From positions 1-8,264 of the forward strand of contig JAKQEZ010000106.1 of the NCBI GenBank assembly GCA_029558435.1: a stretch of 8,264 bases of DNA, read 5' to 3'. Positions 1-5,861 of the stretch are shown here, one piece after another. Source of the stretch: Bacteroidota bacterium. Its GTDB lineage: Bacteria; Bacteroidota; Bacteroidia; Flavobacteriales; Crocinitomicaceae. Made by a program: the position numbers and the translations under genes. How positions within the stretch are numbered: the stretch's first letter is position 1; each line of letters starts with the position of its first letter. Under the pieces are notes generated by a model. The model ran no database searches, was not told where the DNA came from, and saw nothing but the letters and a program-made list of their open reading frames with translations.

Positions 1-95
1 AAAGAAAAGATTTGCAGGATGAAATGCGAATATCAGAACAGCCAAGAATGAATTATTTTGAATATGATGACTTTTTTAAGAAGTTCCTTTGCTGA
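1..95 (+). CDS. C-terminal end of an unidentified protein (5' part outside window)
   Basis: The frame beginning at base 3 is open from the window edge to a TGA at 93-95 and gives about 30 residues: acidic and charged at first (RKDLQDEMRISEQ), then aromatic (MNYFEYDDFFKKFLC). That composition is plausible for a real C-terminus, and the other two plus frames close sooner. The gene would run toward the minus-strand structured RNA that ends near 148, so the two would be convergent. If the neighbouring tracrRNA and cas1 remnants belong to an old CRISPR locus, this gene is the flank on the tracrRNA side. I do not recognise a family in so short a stretch, and chance openness cannot be excluded. Confidence 0.35.
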   Translation, partial: RKDLQDEMRISEQPRMNYFEYDDFFKKFLC

Positions 96-147
96 TACTT
101 TTCTTTTTGAAGTAAATTTCTTTTCTTTAGGGGGTGAAATGAATCAA

Positions 148-180
148 CAAAAAAGAAGCTCCACAAAGGTTTGCGGAGCT
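148..180 (-). terminator. Rho-independent terminator of the minus-strand RNA
   Basis: On the minus strand, arms AGCTCCGCAAA and TTTGTGGAGCT (180-157) form an 11-bp stem with one G-U pair and a nominal 2-nt loop, which opens to a larger loop in practice. It is followed by TTCTTTTTTG, the complement of the A-run at 149-154. On the plus strand the same stem carries an A-C mismatch and no T-run follows, so the signal points to minus-strand transcription. It may also help isolate the convergent gene ending at 95. Confidence 0.72.
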
Positions 181-245
181 AAGAGTACAAATACTCTACG
201 GCTTATAGCCTTGTTGCTTTTTTCTAAGAAGGAAATAATTTAATA
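148..245 (-). ncRNA. tracrRNA-like structured RNA (type II CRISPR), minus strand
   Basis: Read on the minus strand, this stretch has the element order of a tracrRNA. A roughly 33-nt A/U-rich 5' segment (245 to 213) ends in AAAAAAGCAAC, as an antirepeat does when it pairs with a repeat beginning GTTGC. It runs directly into AAGGC and a small nexus-type hairpin, GGCT-ATA-AGCC (210-200). A 6-bp hairpin follows, AGAGTA-TTTG-TACTCT (197-182). Last is a long terminator hairpin (180-157) with a T-rich tail. Known type II-C tracrRNAs share the order antirepeat, CAAC-AAGG, nexus, one or two stems, terminator. No CRISPR array lies in the window, so the antirepeat cannot be checked against a repeat. The 5' end is estimated from a weak TATGTTTT box on the minus strand at about 261-254. 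The role is inferred from architecture and from the cas1 stub 700 bp away; an unrelated small RNA is possible. Confidence 0.5.
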
Positions 246-249
246 GGAT

Positions 250-269
250 TCCAAAAACATAGTTTTGGA
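250..269. promoter_or_regulatory. Divergent promoter/operator candidate: inverted repeat TCCAAAA-N6-TTTTGGA
   Basis: Perfect 7-bp inverted arms (250-256 and 263-269) are separated by 6 bp. The right arm contains TAGTTTTG (260-267), a full match to the Bacteroidota -7 box TAnnTTTG for the plus strand. The left arm gives TATGTTTT on the minus strand, a weaker -7 candidate for the structured RNA. The symmetry lies between two divergent units, the RNA leftward and the two-gene pair rightward, as expected for an autoregulatory operator. No clear -33 TTG sits at good distance on the plus strand. With this box, transcription would begin almost at the ATG at 274, giving a leaderless message. Confidence 0.4.
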
Positions 270-273
270 TAAA

Positions 274-489
274 ATGACAAATAACACTAAACACAATCGC
301 ATAAGAATAACAACTCTTGAGCAGTTAGAGATGCAAAGTCTGTTGCATACACTAAATATGACACCGGAACAACGAATGGAATATCTTCTTAAACTTCGTT
401 CAGTCATCCATGGAAATGATTTAAGTAAAACAGAAGAATTATTTTACAAAAGCAGAGTTAAGATACACCGATTAGATGAAAATTCTTGA
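274..489 (+). CDS. Small protein paired with a nucleotidyltransferase (antitoxin-like partner)
   Basis: This is a 71-residue protein of unknown function. After a basic N-terminus (NNTKHNRIRI) come predicted amphipathic helices: TTLEQLEMQSLLHTL, then a TPEQRMEYLLKLRSVI helix, then a charged tail. I see no membrane segment and no catalytic motif. I chose the ATG at 274; a TTG at 265 would add three residues but lies inside the candidate promoter box, and an ATG inside the gene (residue M20, LEMQSLL) is also possible. Its last 14 bases overlap the start of the nucleotidyltransferase gene, which implies translational coupling. Short helical proteins with an 'xPEERLxYLxKLR'-type segment often precede such nucleotidyltransferases in Bacteroidota, so an antitoxin or partner role is inferred from context only. 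Confidence 0.65.
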   Translation: MTNNTKHNRIRITTLEQLEMQSLLHTLNMTPEQRMEYLLKLRSVIHGNDLSKTEELFYKSRVKIHRLDENS

Positions 490-949
490 GCCTTTATTTG
501 TTGATGTGCTAAAAAAATTGAATGAAACAAAAACTTCTTTCATGCTCATAGGAGGCTATGCAGTAAATTATTATGGTTATGGCAGATATACAGGCGATTT
601 GGATATTTGGCTAAATCCTGATGAAGGAAATAAAAAACATTTTCTTGAAGCACTCCGTTTACTAAATATGCATCCTGAAGATATTGACCGTATAAGGAAA
701 TGTGATTTCAGAGAAGCTCAGGTGTTTTCTATAGGTGAGCCTCCATTACGAATTGATTTTCTTACTAAGGTTAATCTGGTAAGTTTTGAAGAAGCTTTAT
801 CTCATCAGAAGTTTTTTACAATAGAAGACTTCTCTGTTGCAGTCATTGGTTATGATCATCTCATTCTCACAAAAATAAACACTAACAGACCTAAGGACAA
901 AAATGACATAGAGCAATTACAGCAAATTCACAATCCTGATAGAAAATAA
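476..949 (+). CDS. Minimal nucleotidyltransferase (AbiEii/MNT-like fold)
   Basis: A 157-residue protein with the core of the DNA polymerase beta-type nucleotidyltransferase fold. It has the GG signature (FMLIGGYAVNYYG, G26-G27), the metal-binding pair D41-x-D43 in TGDLDIW, and a likely third acidic residue at D94 in LRIDFLTK. Its C-terminal RPKDKNDIEQL (R138, D141, D144) is typical of the defence-associated branch of this fold. Family members transfer nucleotides to tRNA or protein targets as toxins, or act in abortive infection; the target here cannot be read from sequence. The gene begins 14 bp inside the upstream small gene, forming a two-gene operon. All three acidic residues are present, so it looks catalytically intact. 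The pair lies between a tracrRNA-like RNA and a cas1 stub, which suggests insertion into, or survival in, a decayed CRISPR locus. Whether it is toxin or antitoxin is not shown. Confidence 0.85.
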   Translation: MKILEPLFVDVLKKLNETKTSFMLIGGYAVNYYGYGRYTGDLDIWLNPDEGNKKHFLEALRLLNMHPEDIDRIRKCDFREAQVFSIGEPPLRIDFLTKVNLVSFEEALSHQKFFTIEDFSVAVIGYDHLILTKINTNRPKDKNDIEQLQQIHNPDRK

Positions 950-962
950 CTAATTCCTGCTA

Positions 963-1043
963 ATGATAAAACACACTATTTACTTCGAAAATCCCTCCTA
1001 TCTGAGTTTAAACAATGGACAGTTGTTTGTGCGCCTGCCCGGA
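963..1043 (+). pseudogene. cas1: Cas1 N-terminal fragment (type II-C-like), truncated
   Basis: From ATG at 963 the frame reads MIKHTIYFENPSYLSL, then NNGQLFVRLPG. This closely follows my recollection of the first 25 or so residues of Bacteroidota type II-C Cas1 proteins: MIK-T, a beta-strand YF-NP-YLS, then GQL-V-LP. Cas1 is the integrase that inserts new spacers and is normally about 300 residues. Here the similarity stops near 1043; the frame runs on without resemblance to a TGA at 1071-1073 (36 codons in all). None of the catalytic residues remain, so the fragment cannot function. It begins 13 bp after the nucleotidyltransferase stop, on the same strand. The identification rests on family knowledge of a short stretch, not on an alignment. 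Confidence 0.6.
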
Positions 1044-1136
1044 ATACCTACACTTCTAAGTTTGAAGAATTGAAAGAATTTAATCAAAGATACCCGATAC
1101 TTGGGATCGAAAGTAAATTACAGCGTTTTGGCGCCA
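1044..1136. other. Unassigned junction DNA between cas1 stub and IS remnant
   Basis: These 93 bases no longer resemble cas1 and precede the IS-like end. The plus frame that is one base behind the cas1 frame is open from 950 to a TGA at 1157-1159. Across this segment it reads as ordinary protein (KFEELKEFNQRYPI, then LGIESKLQRFG), so the DNA may be a piece of another broken gene, joined to cas1 by deletion. I do not recognise the peptide. I see no promoter, RNA structure or repeat here. Confidence 0.3.
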
Positions 1137-1223
1137 TGACTTGCCCTGAAATAAGTTGACAGAAATGTTAGCTTAATTTCGCACAAAATGAGTCAAAAAA
1201 GTAAACCCAAAAGAGCCAAATTT
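1137..1223 (+). mobile_element. Left-end remnant of an IS3-like insertion sequence
   Basis: The segment opens with TGACTTGCCC and continues TGAAATAAGTTGACAG (1147-1162), the style of the terminal inverted repeat of IS3-family (IS150-like) elements. After a 25-bp leader an ATG at 1188 starts MSQKSKPKRAKF, which resembles the basic N-terminus of IS3 OrfA transposase proteins. The frame then hits TAG at 1224-1226 and no further transposase sequence follows. The element therefore appears cut after 87 bp, and no matching right end is present. It sits at the boundary between the CRISPR-like remnants and the defence operon, marking a past insertion or deletion. Family assignment is tentative. Confidence 0.5.
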
Positions 1224-1233
1224 TAGCCATCGC

Positions 1234-1267
1234 TTGGAAAACGGAATCATTAATTCTGTTATATTTG
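1234..1267 (+). promoter_or_regulatory. Bacteroidota-type promoter for the XRE-led operon
   Basis: TATATTTG at 1260-1267 matches the Bacteroidota -7 consensus TAnnTTTG exactly. A TTG at 1234-1236 lies 23 bp upstream, at the long end of the usual spacing for the -33 element. Transcription would start near 1273-1276, leaving a leader of about 20 bases before the ATG at 1297. The left edge touches the IS remnant, so the operon may have come with its own promoter. Confidence 0.45.
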
Positions 1268-1286
1268 CCAATATTTGTCAAGACAA
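1261..1286. promoter_or_regulatory. Candidate operator: tandem 10-bp repeat plus small palindrome
   Basis: ATATTTGCCA (1261-1270) is followed at once by ATATTTGTCA (1271-1280), a tandem repeat with one difference. The second copy runs into TTGTC-AA-GACAA (1275-1286), a 5-2-5 inverted repeat. These sites overlap the -7 box and the likely transcription start, immediately before a gene for a small XRE DNA-binding protein. Controller proteins of restriction-modification systems bind such paired sites over their own promoter. Binding here is inferred. Confidence 0.4.
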
Positions 1287-1296
1287 TAATTTTATA

Positions 1297-1590
1297 ATGG
1301 CGACACAACTCGGAGACAAAATCAGAGAGCTTAGAACAAAGCAAAACCTGCTTTTAAGACAAGTTGCCTCTAAACTTGACGTTGACACTTCTATCATCAG
1401 CAAAATGGAGAGAGGTGAAAGACCAATCAAGAAAGAGCAAATTGCAATCTTGGCTGACATACTTAAAGCAGACAAAGAAGTGCTTTATACACTTTGGCTG
1501 GCTGACCAAGTTATGGACGTGATAAAAGACGAACCATTGGCTGACGAAGCACTCAAATCAGTTTCTAAGAAAATCAAAAAAAGGAAATAG
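1297..1590 (+). CDS. XRE-family helix-turn-helix regulator (controller-like)
   Basis: A 97-residue DNA-binding protein. Residues about 4-62 form a lambda-Cro/C1-type HTH domain: LGDKIRELRTKQNLLLRQVA, then SKLDVDTSIISKMERGERPI, with recognition-helix sequence TSIISKMERGER. A helical C-terminal part follows and ends in a very basic tail (KKIKKRK). The start at 1297 is preferred because the domain begins right after it; the frame is open from 1234, but those extra 21 codons contain the promoter and operator-like sites and look non-coding. The stop codon abuts the ATG of the helicase gene with no spacer, and AAGGAA just before the stop could serve as its ribosome site. Size and position fit a controller protein of a restriction-modification operon that delays nuclease expression; that role is inference. 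Confidence 0.87.
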   Translation: MATQLGDKIRELRTKQNLLLRQVASKLDVDTSIISKMERGERPIKKEQIAILADILKADKEVLYTLWLADQVMDVIKDEPLADEALKSVSKKIKKRK

Positions 1591-4500
1591 ATGGCATCGA
1601 ACTTTTTTACAAACCAAGGCGAGAATACGCTCTACAAAAAATTTGTAGGTGTGTTTGAGCATATGCAAAATATAGAATTCTTCAAATCCGTTATTGGCTA
1701 TTTCCGTGCATCAGGTTATTTCGCAATTCGCAAACACTTCCCTGAGAATTTAAAAGTAAAAATTATTGCAGGTATCAATGTTGACCCTTTCATTGCATTA
1801 GCTCAAAAACAAGGACTTTTATTTAATCTAAACGCAAAAGATACCAAAGAATCATTCATTGAATCGATTCAGCAAGACATCATCAATGCGAAGTATGGCA
1901 AAGACATTGAGGCGGGAATCTTACAATTGATTGGTGACATTGCAGACGGACGAATTGAAATAAGAGCACACAATTCAAAAAAACTTCATTCAAAATTTTA
2001 CATTTTTCTTTCTCCGAATTTCAATGAGCACAATCCCAACGGGATGGTGATTATGGGTTCATCGAATCTTTCTGCACAAGGTTTAGGATTGGAAGATGTT
2101 GAGTACAATTACGAAATGAATGTTGAGCTAAGAGATTATGAAAACGTAAAATTTGCCAACACCGAATTTGAAAAGCTTTGGGAACAAAGCACGCCAATAC
2201 TTCCAGTTGATGCACCGGCATTGATTAAGAAAACTTATTTAGATGCTGCTCCTACTCCTTTTGAACTGTATGTAAAATTCCTAATTGAATTTTTCGGTAA
2301 AAATATTGAATACGACCCGGACAGCATCAGCGATATTCCATTGAAGAAATTCAAAAAACTAAGCTATCAAATTGATGCAGTAAATCAGGGTTATGAGTTA
2401 CTGTTAAAACATAATGGCTTCTTTTTAGCAGACGTAGTTGGAACAGGAAAAACGGTAATGGCTGCATTGTTGGCTAAGAAATTTATCATCAACAATGGAC
2501 CGAAAACCAAAATTCTAATTGTTTATCCGCCAACACTTGAAAAAAACTGGAAAAGCACTTTCAAGGAATTTAGGATTGATGAAAAGTGCCATTTTATTGC
2601 TAATGGTAGTTTGAGCAAAATTGTAGAAGGCGACCACAACTATGCCGACAAAGAACGCTATGATTTAATTTTAGTTGACGAAGCACACAAATTCAGAAAC
2701 CACAGAAGCCAGCAGTTTGAAAACTTACAAGTAATCTGCAAATCAGGACGTGAGAACATTGGTGGAATTGAAGGTTTTGAAAAAAAGGTTGTGCTGATTT
2801 CTGCAACCCCATTGAACAACAAACCCGAAGATATTTATTATCTCATTTCTCTGTTTCAAGATATAAGAAACAGCAACTTGGGAGAACCTAATCTGCAAAA
2901 GTATTTCTATCCGCACATTATCCGATACAAGACGCTTATACAACAAACACCGCTTGATTTACAAGCTATACAAGACATTTTCAACGACATCAGAGATAAA
3001 GTTGTCAAGGACATTACCATACGCAGAACCCGAACGGATTTAAAGAAAAATGAACGTTATGCAAAGGACTTGCAAGAGCAAGGTATCATTTTCCCGAAAG
3101 TGGCTGACCCATTTGCCAATGAATATGAATTACCCCACAACTTAGCAACGCTTTTTCTTGACACGGCAAACAGCATCATTGATAAAAATAAAATTGACTT
3201 TTTCCGCTATCAGGCAATTGCCTATTTGACAGACGAAGCAAATAACGGTCTTTATCAAAGTGCTCAGACAATTTCCCGTTCATTGGCTTTCATTATGCAA
3301 ACGCAGTTAATCAAGCGTTTGGAAAGTAGTTTTTATGCTTTCAAAAATTCGTTGAATAAAATCACTGCTTCTACAAAGCAAATGATTGGAATGTATGAAA
3401 GAGACAGTGTTTTCATTGCCCCTGATTTAGATATTTCGGACTTGCTGAACAAAGGCTACACCGATGAAGAAATTGAAATTGAGATTCTGAAAATAGACGA
3501 TGAAAAGCCAAAGAACAAAAAGTTCAAAAAAGAAGATTTCAAAGCAGGATTTATTGAAGGCTTGCGTAGAGATTATGAAAACTTAAACGCTTTAAACGAG
3601 AGATGGCAAGCCATAGAAGAACATAACGACCCGAAATGGAATGTGTTTATTCAATTGCTTGAAAACGAATATTTCAACAAGGACAAAAACGAGTTAGGCA
3701 AACTGGTAATCTTCACAGAATCGGCAGATACTTTAAATTACCTGACTTCAAGACTGAAAAAAGAAACGCTTTACAAAGTTCTTAGCATCACTTCCGACAA
3801 TAGGAATAAGGAGTTTGAAACCATACGTGAAAATTTTGATGCCAACTACGAAGGAACTTTTAGAAACGATTACGACATCATTCTCACAACTGATGTATTA
3901 GCAGAGGGTATTAACTTACACCGAGCCAACGTAATTGTAAACTATGATACACCTTGGAATCCAACAAGACTTATTCAACGTCTTGGACGCATCAACCGAA
4001 TTGGAACAAAAGCCCAATACATTTACAATTACAACTTCTACCCTTCCGAACACGGAGACAATCGCATCAATCTTCGTCAAAAATCTTTGGTAAAACTGCA
4101 AAGTAGCCACAGCACTTTTGGAGAGGACAACAAAATTTACACGCTGGAAGAGATTATAGACCAGTTCAGAATGTTTGAGGAAAAGGAAGAAGATAAAGAT
4201 CTAAGAACAGAATATTTGGAATGGTTGCGTAAATATCGTGAACAGAATGAAGAGCATTTTAACACAATCAGAAAAATACCTTTAAAAGTCCGCTGCATTC
4301 GCAAAGCAGCAGAAAAGGAAATCAGTGTTGCTTTTGTGAAAAATGGCGACCACAAGAATATCTATTTGCATTCGGAAGGAAAGTCGTTTTCAATTCCTTT
4401 TGAAAAAGCAGTTAAGATTTTTGAAGCTCCAAAATCAGAAGATGGCATTTTACCTGTCCCTGATTTGCATTACAAACACATCAACAACATTTTAGAACAG

Positions 4501-4848
4501 TTTGAAAGAGACATCACTACTCCTGAAATGATTGGTGGCACTGATGACAAATTAGACGTAAGGTCAAACAAGGCTTTGAATGATTTGAATAATTGGTTAG
4601 CAAACCAAATTCTGTCAGCGCCTGAAGCCATTGAAGCAGGAACAAATTTATTGCCTTTGCTAAAGAATGGAACTTACACCAACCTGACCAATGAAGTTTA
4701 CAAATTAAGAAACGAAACAAATCCAATGAAACTGGAAATGGAATTGATAAAGCTTTCCAGAAAATACACTTCCAAAATAAAGCGGGAATCAAAAAAGGAC
4801 TTAGAACCCTTGCAACCAAAAATTATCATATCCGAAACTTTTGTATAA
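1591..4848 (+). CDS. PLD-like nuclease domain fused to SNF2/DEAH-type helicase
   Basis: A 1085-residue protein. Residues about 1-190 are a phospholipase-D-like domain with an HxK motif (H133, K135 in LHSKFYIF) and GSSN (156-159); single-motif PLD domains usually act as dimers and in defence proteins cut nucleic acid. Residues about 255-480 are the first superfamily-2 helicase lobe: Walker A DVVGTGKT (281-288), DEAH box (363-366), motif III SAT (404-406). The second lobe, about 680-830, holds TDVLAEGINL and motif VI QRLGRINR (796-803). A roughly 200-residue insert, rich in lysine and acidic residues, separates the lobes, and a 250-residue tail of unknown fold follows. It probably translocates on DNA powered by ATP. 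It starts directly after the XRE stop and its stop overlaps the next start by one base (TAATG). All main motifs look intact. DISARM's DrmC (PLD) and DrmD (SNF2) have these domains as separate proteins. Confidence 0.95.
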   Translation: MASNFFTNQGENTLYKKFVGVFEHMQNIEFFKSVIGYFRASGYFAIRKHFPENLKVKIIAGINVDPFIALAQKQGLLFNLNAKDTKESFIESIQQDIINAKYGKDIEAGILQLIGDIADGRIEIRAHNSKKLHSKFYIFLSPNFNEHNPNGMVIMGSSNLSAQGLGLEDVEYNYEMNVELRDYENVKFANTEFEKLWEQSTPILPVDAPALIKKTYLDAAPTPFELYVKFLIEFFGKNIEYDPDSISDIPLKKFKKLSYQIDAVNQGYELLLKHNGFFLADVVGTGKTVMAALLAKKFIINNGPKTKILIVYPPTLEKNWKSTFKEFRIDEKCHFIANGSLSKIVEGDHNYADKERYDLILVDEAHKFRNHRSQQFENLQVICKSGRENIGGIEGFEKKVVLISATPLNNKPEDIYYLISLFQDIRNSNLGEPNLQKYFYPHIIRYKTLIQQTPLDLQAIQDIFNDIRDKVVKDITIRRTRTDLKKNERYAKDLQEQGIIFPKVADPFANEYELPHNLATLFLDTANSIIDKNKIDFFRYQAIAYLTDEANNGLYQSAQTISRSLAFIMQTQLIKRLESSFYAFKNSLNKITASTKQMIGMYERDSVFIAPDLDISDLLNKGYTDEEIEIEILKIDDEKPKNKKFKKEDFKAGFIEGLRRDYENLNALNERWQAIEEHNDPKWNVFIQLLENEYFNKDKNELGKLVIFTESADTLNYLTSRLKKETLYKVLSITSDNRNKEFETIRENFDANYEGTFRNDYDIILTTDVLAEGINLHRANVIVNYDTPWNPTRLIQRLGRINRIGTKAQYIYNYNFYPSEHGDNRINLRQKSLVKLQSSHSTFGEDNKIYTLEEIIDQFRMFEEKEEDKDLRTEYLEWLRKYREQNEEHFNTIRKIPLKVRCIRKAAEKEISVAFVKNGDHKNIYLHSEGKSFSIPFEKAVKIFEAPKSEDGILPVPDLHYKHINNILEQFERDITTPEMIGGTDDKLDVRSNKALNDLNNWLANQILSAPEAIEAGTNLLPLLKNGTYTNLTNEVYKLRNETNPMKLEMELIKLSRKYTSKIKRESKKDLEPLQPKIIISETFV

Positions 4849-5861
4849 TGGAGATTAAAAAAGACATATTCGTTCAAATTCAAAACATTATTTCCAATGC
4901 TCAAACAAAAGCCATTCGGGCAGTTGATAATGAACGGGTATTGATGTATTGGCAAATCGGAAAAATAATTTTTGAAGAGGAACAACAGGGAAAAGATCGT
5001 GCTGATTATGGTAAATATCTAATCAAAACCATTTCCGAAACTTTTCAACCACAATTTGGAAGTGGTTTTTCAGTCCGTCAATTAGAAATGAACAGACAGT
5101 TTTACCGAATATTCCCAAATACGAACGCACTGCGTTCGCAATTGAGTTGGACACATTTCCGAACACTCATACGTATTGACAATCAAGATAAAAGGGAATT
5201 CTATATTGCAGAAACTGAAAAAAACAATTGGACTGCCAGACAATTGGAACGACAAGTGAGCAGCCAACTTTTTGAACGTTTATTACTGAGTAATGATGTA
5301 AAGGATGTATTAGCTGTTGCCAGAGAAGAAAAAATGCCAACCGATGCCAAAGAAATTATTAAAGATCCAATGGTATTGGAATTTTTAGGGCTTAAAAGAG
5401 AAGCGGCTTATTACGAAAAGGATTTAGAGTCTGCCATTATCACACACTTACACGATTTTTTATTGGAGATAGGCAATGGATTTTCTTTCGTAGCAAGACA
5501 AAAACGTATTCATTTAGAGGGGGATGAGTTTTTTATCGACCTTGTTTTTTACAACCGCCTTTTACAATGCTTTGTAATCATTGAAATCAAAACAACCAAA
5601 CTCAAACACGAAGATATTGGCCAGTTACAAATGTATGTAAACTACTACGACCGTTATGAAAAGCAGGATTTTGAAAACCCAACTATCGGTATTTTGCTCT
5701 GTGCCGATAAAAACGATGCGGTCGTAAAAATTACCTTGCCCGAAAATAACAAAACCATCATCGCCAGTAAATATCAACTCTATTTACCTTCTGAACAACA
5801 ATTGATAGCCGAAGTAAAGAAGGAAATAGAAAAACTGGACAACAAAAATGACGAACAATGA
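4848..5861 (+). CDS. DUF1016/YhcG-type PD-(D/E)XK nuclease
   Basis: A 337-residue protein with the two-part build of the YhcG/DUF1016 family. The N-terminal helical domain (about 5-150) includes the family-typical AVDNERVLMYWQIGKIIFEEE, then FSVRQLEMNRQFYRIFP and LSWTHFRTLIRI. The C-terminal PD-(D/E)XK nuclease domain (about 170-325) shows D231 in FFIDLVFYN, E246-x-K248 in VIIEIKTTKL and Q259 in IGQLQMYVNYY, a complete catalytic set. Length is normal for the family. Its exact cellular role is not well established; members often occur beside restriction-modification and other mobile defence genes. Here it is translationally linked on both sides: its ATG overlaps the helicase stop by 1 bp, and its TGA overlaps the methyltransferase start by 4 bp. 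A DNA-cleaving subunit of the same system is the simplest reading. Confidence 0.93.
   Translation: MEIKKDIFVQIQNIISNAQTKAIRAVDNERVLMYWQIGKIIFEEEQQGKDRADYGKYLIKTISETFQPQFGSGFSVRQLEMNRQFYRIFPNTNALRSQLSWTHFRTLIRIDNQDKREFYIAETEKNNWTARQLERQVSSQLFERLLLSNDVKDVLAVAREEKMPTDAKEIIKDPMVLEFLGLKREAAYYEKDLESAIITHLHDFLLEIGNGFSFVARQKRIHLEGDEFFIDLVFYNRLLQCFVIIEIKTTKLKHEDIGQLQMYVNYYDRYEKQDFENPTIGILLCADKNDAVVKITLPENNKTIIASKYQLYLPSEQQLIAEVKKEIEKLDNKNDEQ

Noticed and set aside
157..210. Integron attC site or IS end as the explanation for the consecutive inverted repeats
   Set aside because: The three stems are consecutive and independent, not the nested long palindrome of attC, and the T-run after the last stem on the minus strand fits an RNA terminator better.
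58..243. A 61-codon plus-strand open frame across the structured RNA region
   Set aside because: Its bases are explained by the minus-strand hairpins and terminator. The peptide has no domain, and a plausible gene end in another frame overlaps its beginning.
265..949. Naming the pair AbiEi/AbiEii
   Set aside because: The nucleotidyltransferase is shorter than typical AbiEii and the partner is only 71 residues with no winged-helix signature, so only the general fold is claimed.
1234..1296. Extended N-terminus for the XRE regulator
   Set aside because: The extra 21 codons coincide with the -33/-7 boxes and operator-like repeats, while the HTH domain begins just after the ATG at 1297.
1..1300. 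A CRISPR repeat-spacer array
   Set aside because: I looked for one because of the cas1 and tracrRNA signals, but no direct repeats of 25-50 bp recur at spacer distance anywhere in the window.
4517..4985. Two overlapping minus-strand open frames of 95-100 codons
   Set aside because: They lie antisense to the confidently assigned helicase and nuclease genes, and their peptides look like random hydrophobic reverse translations.
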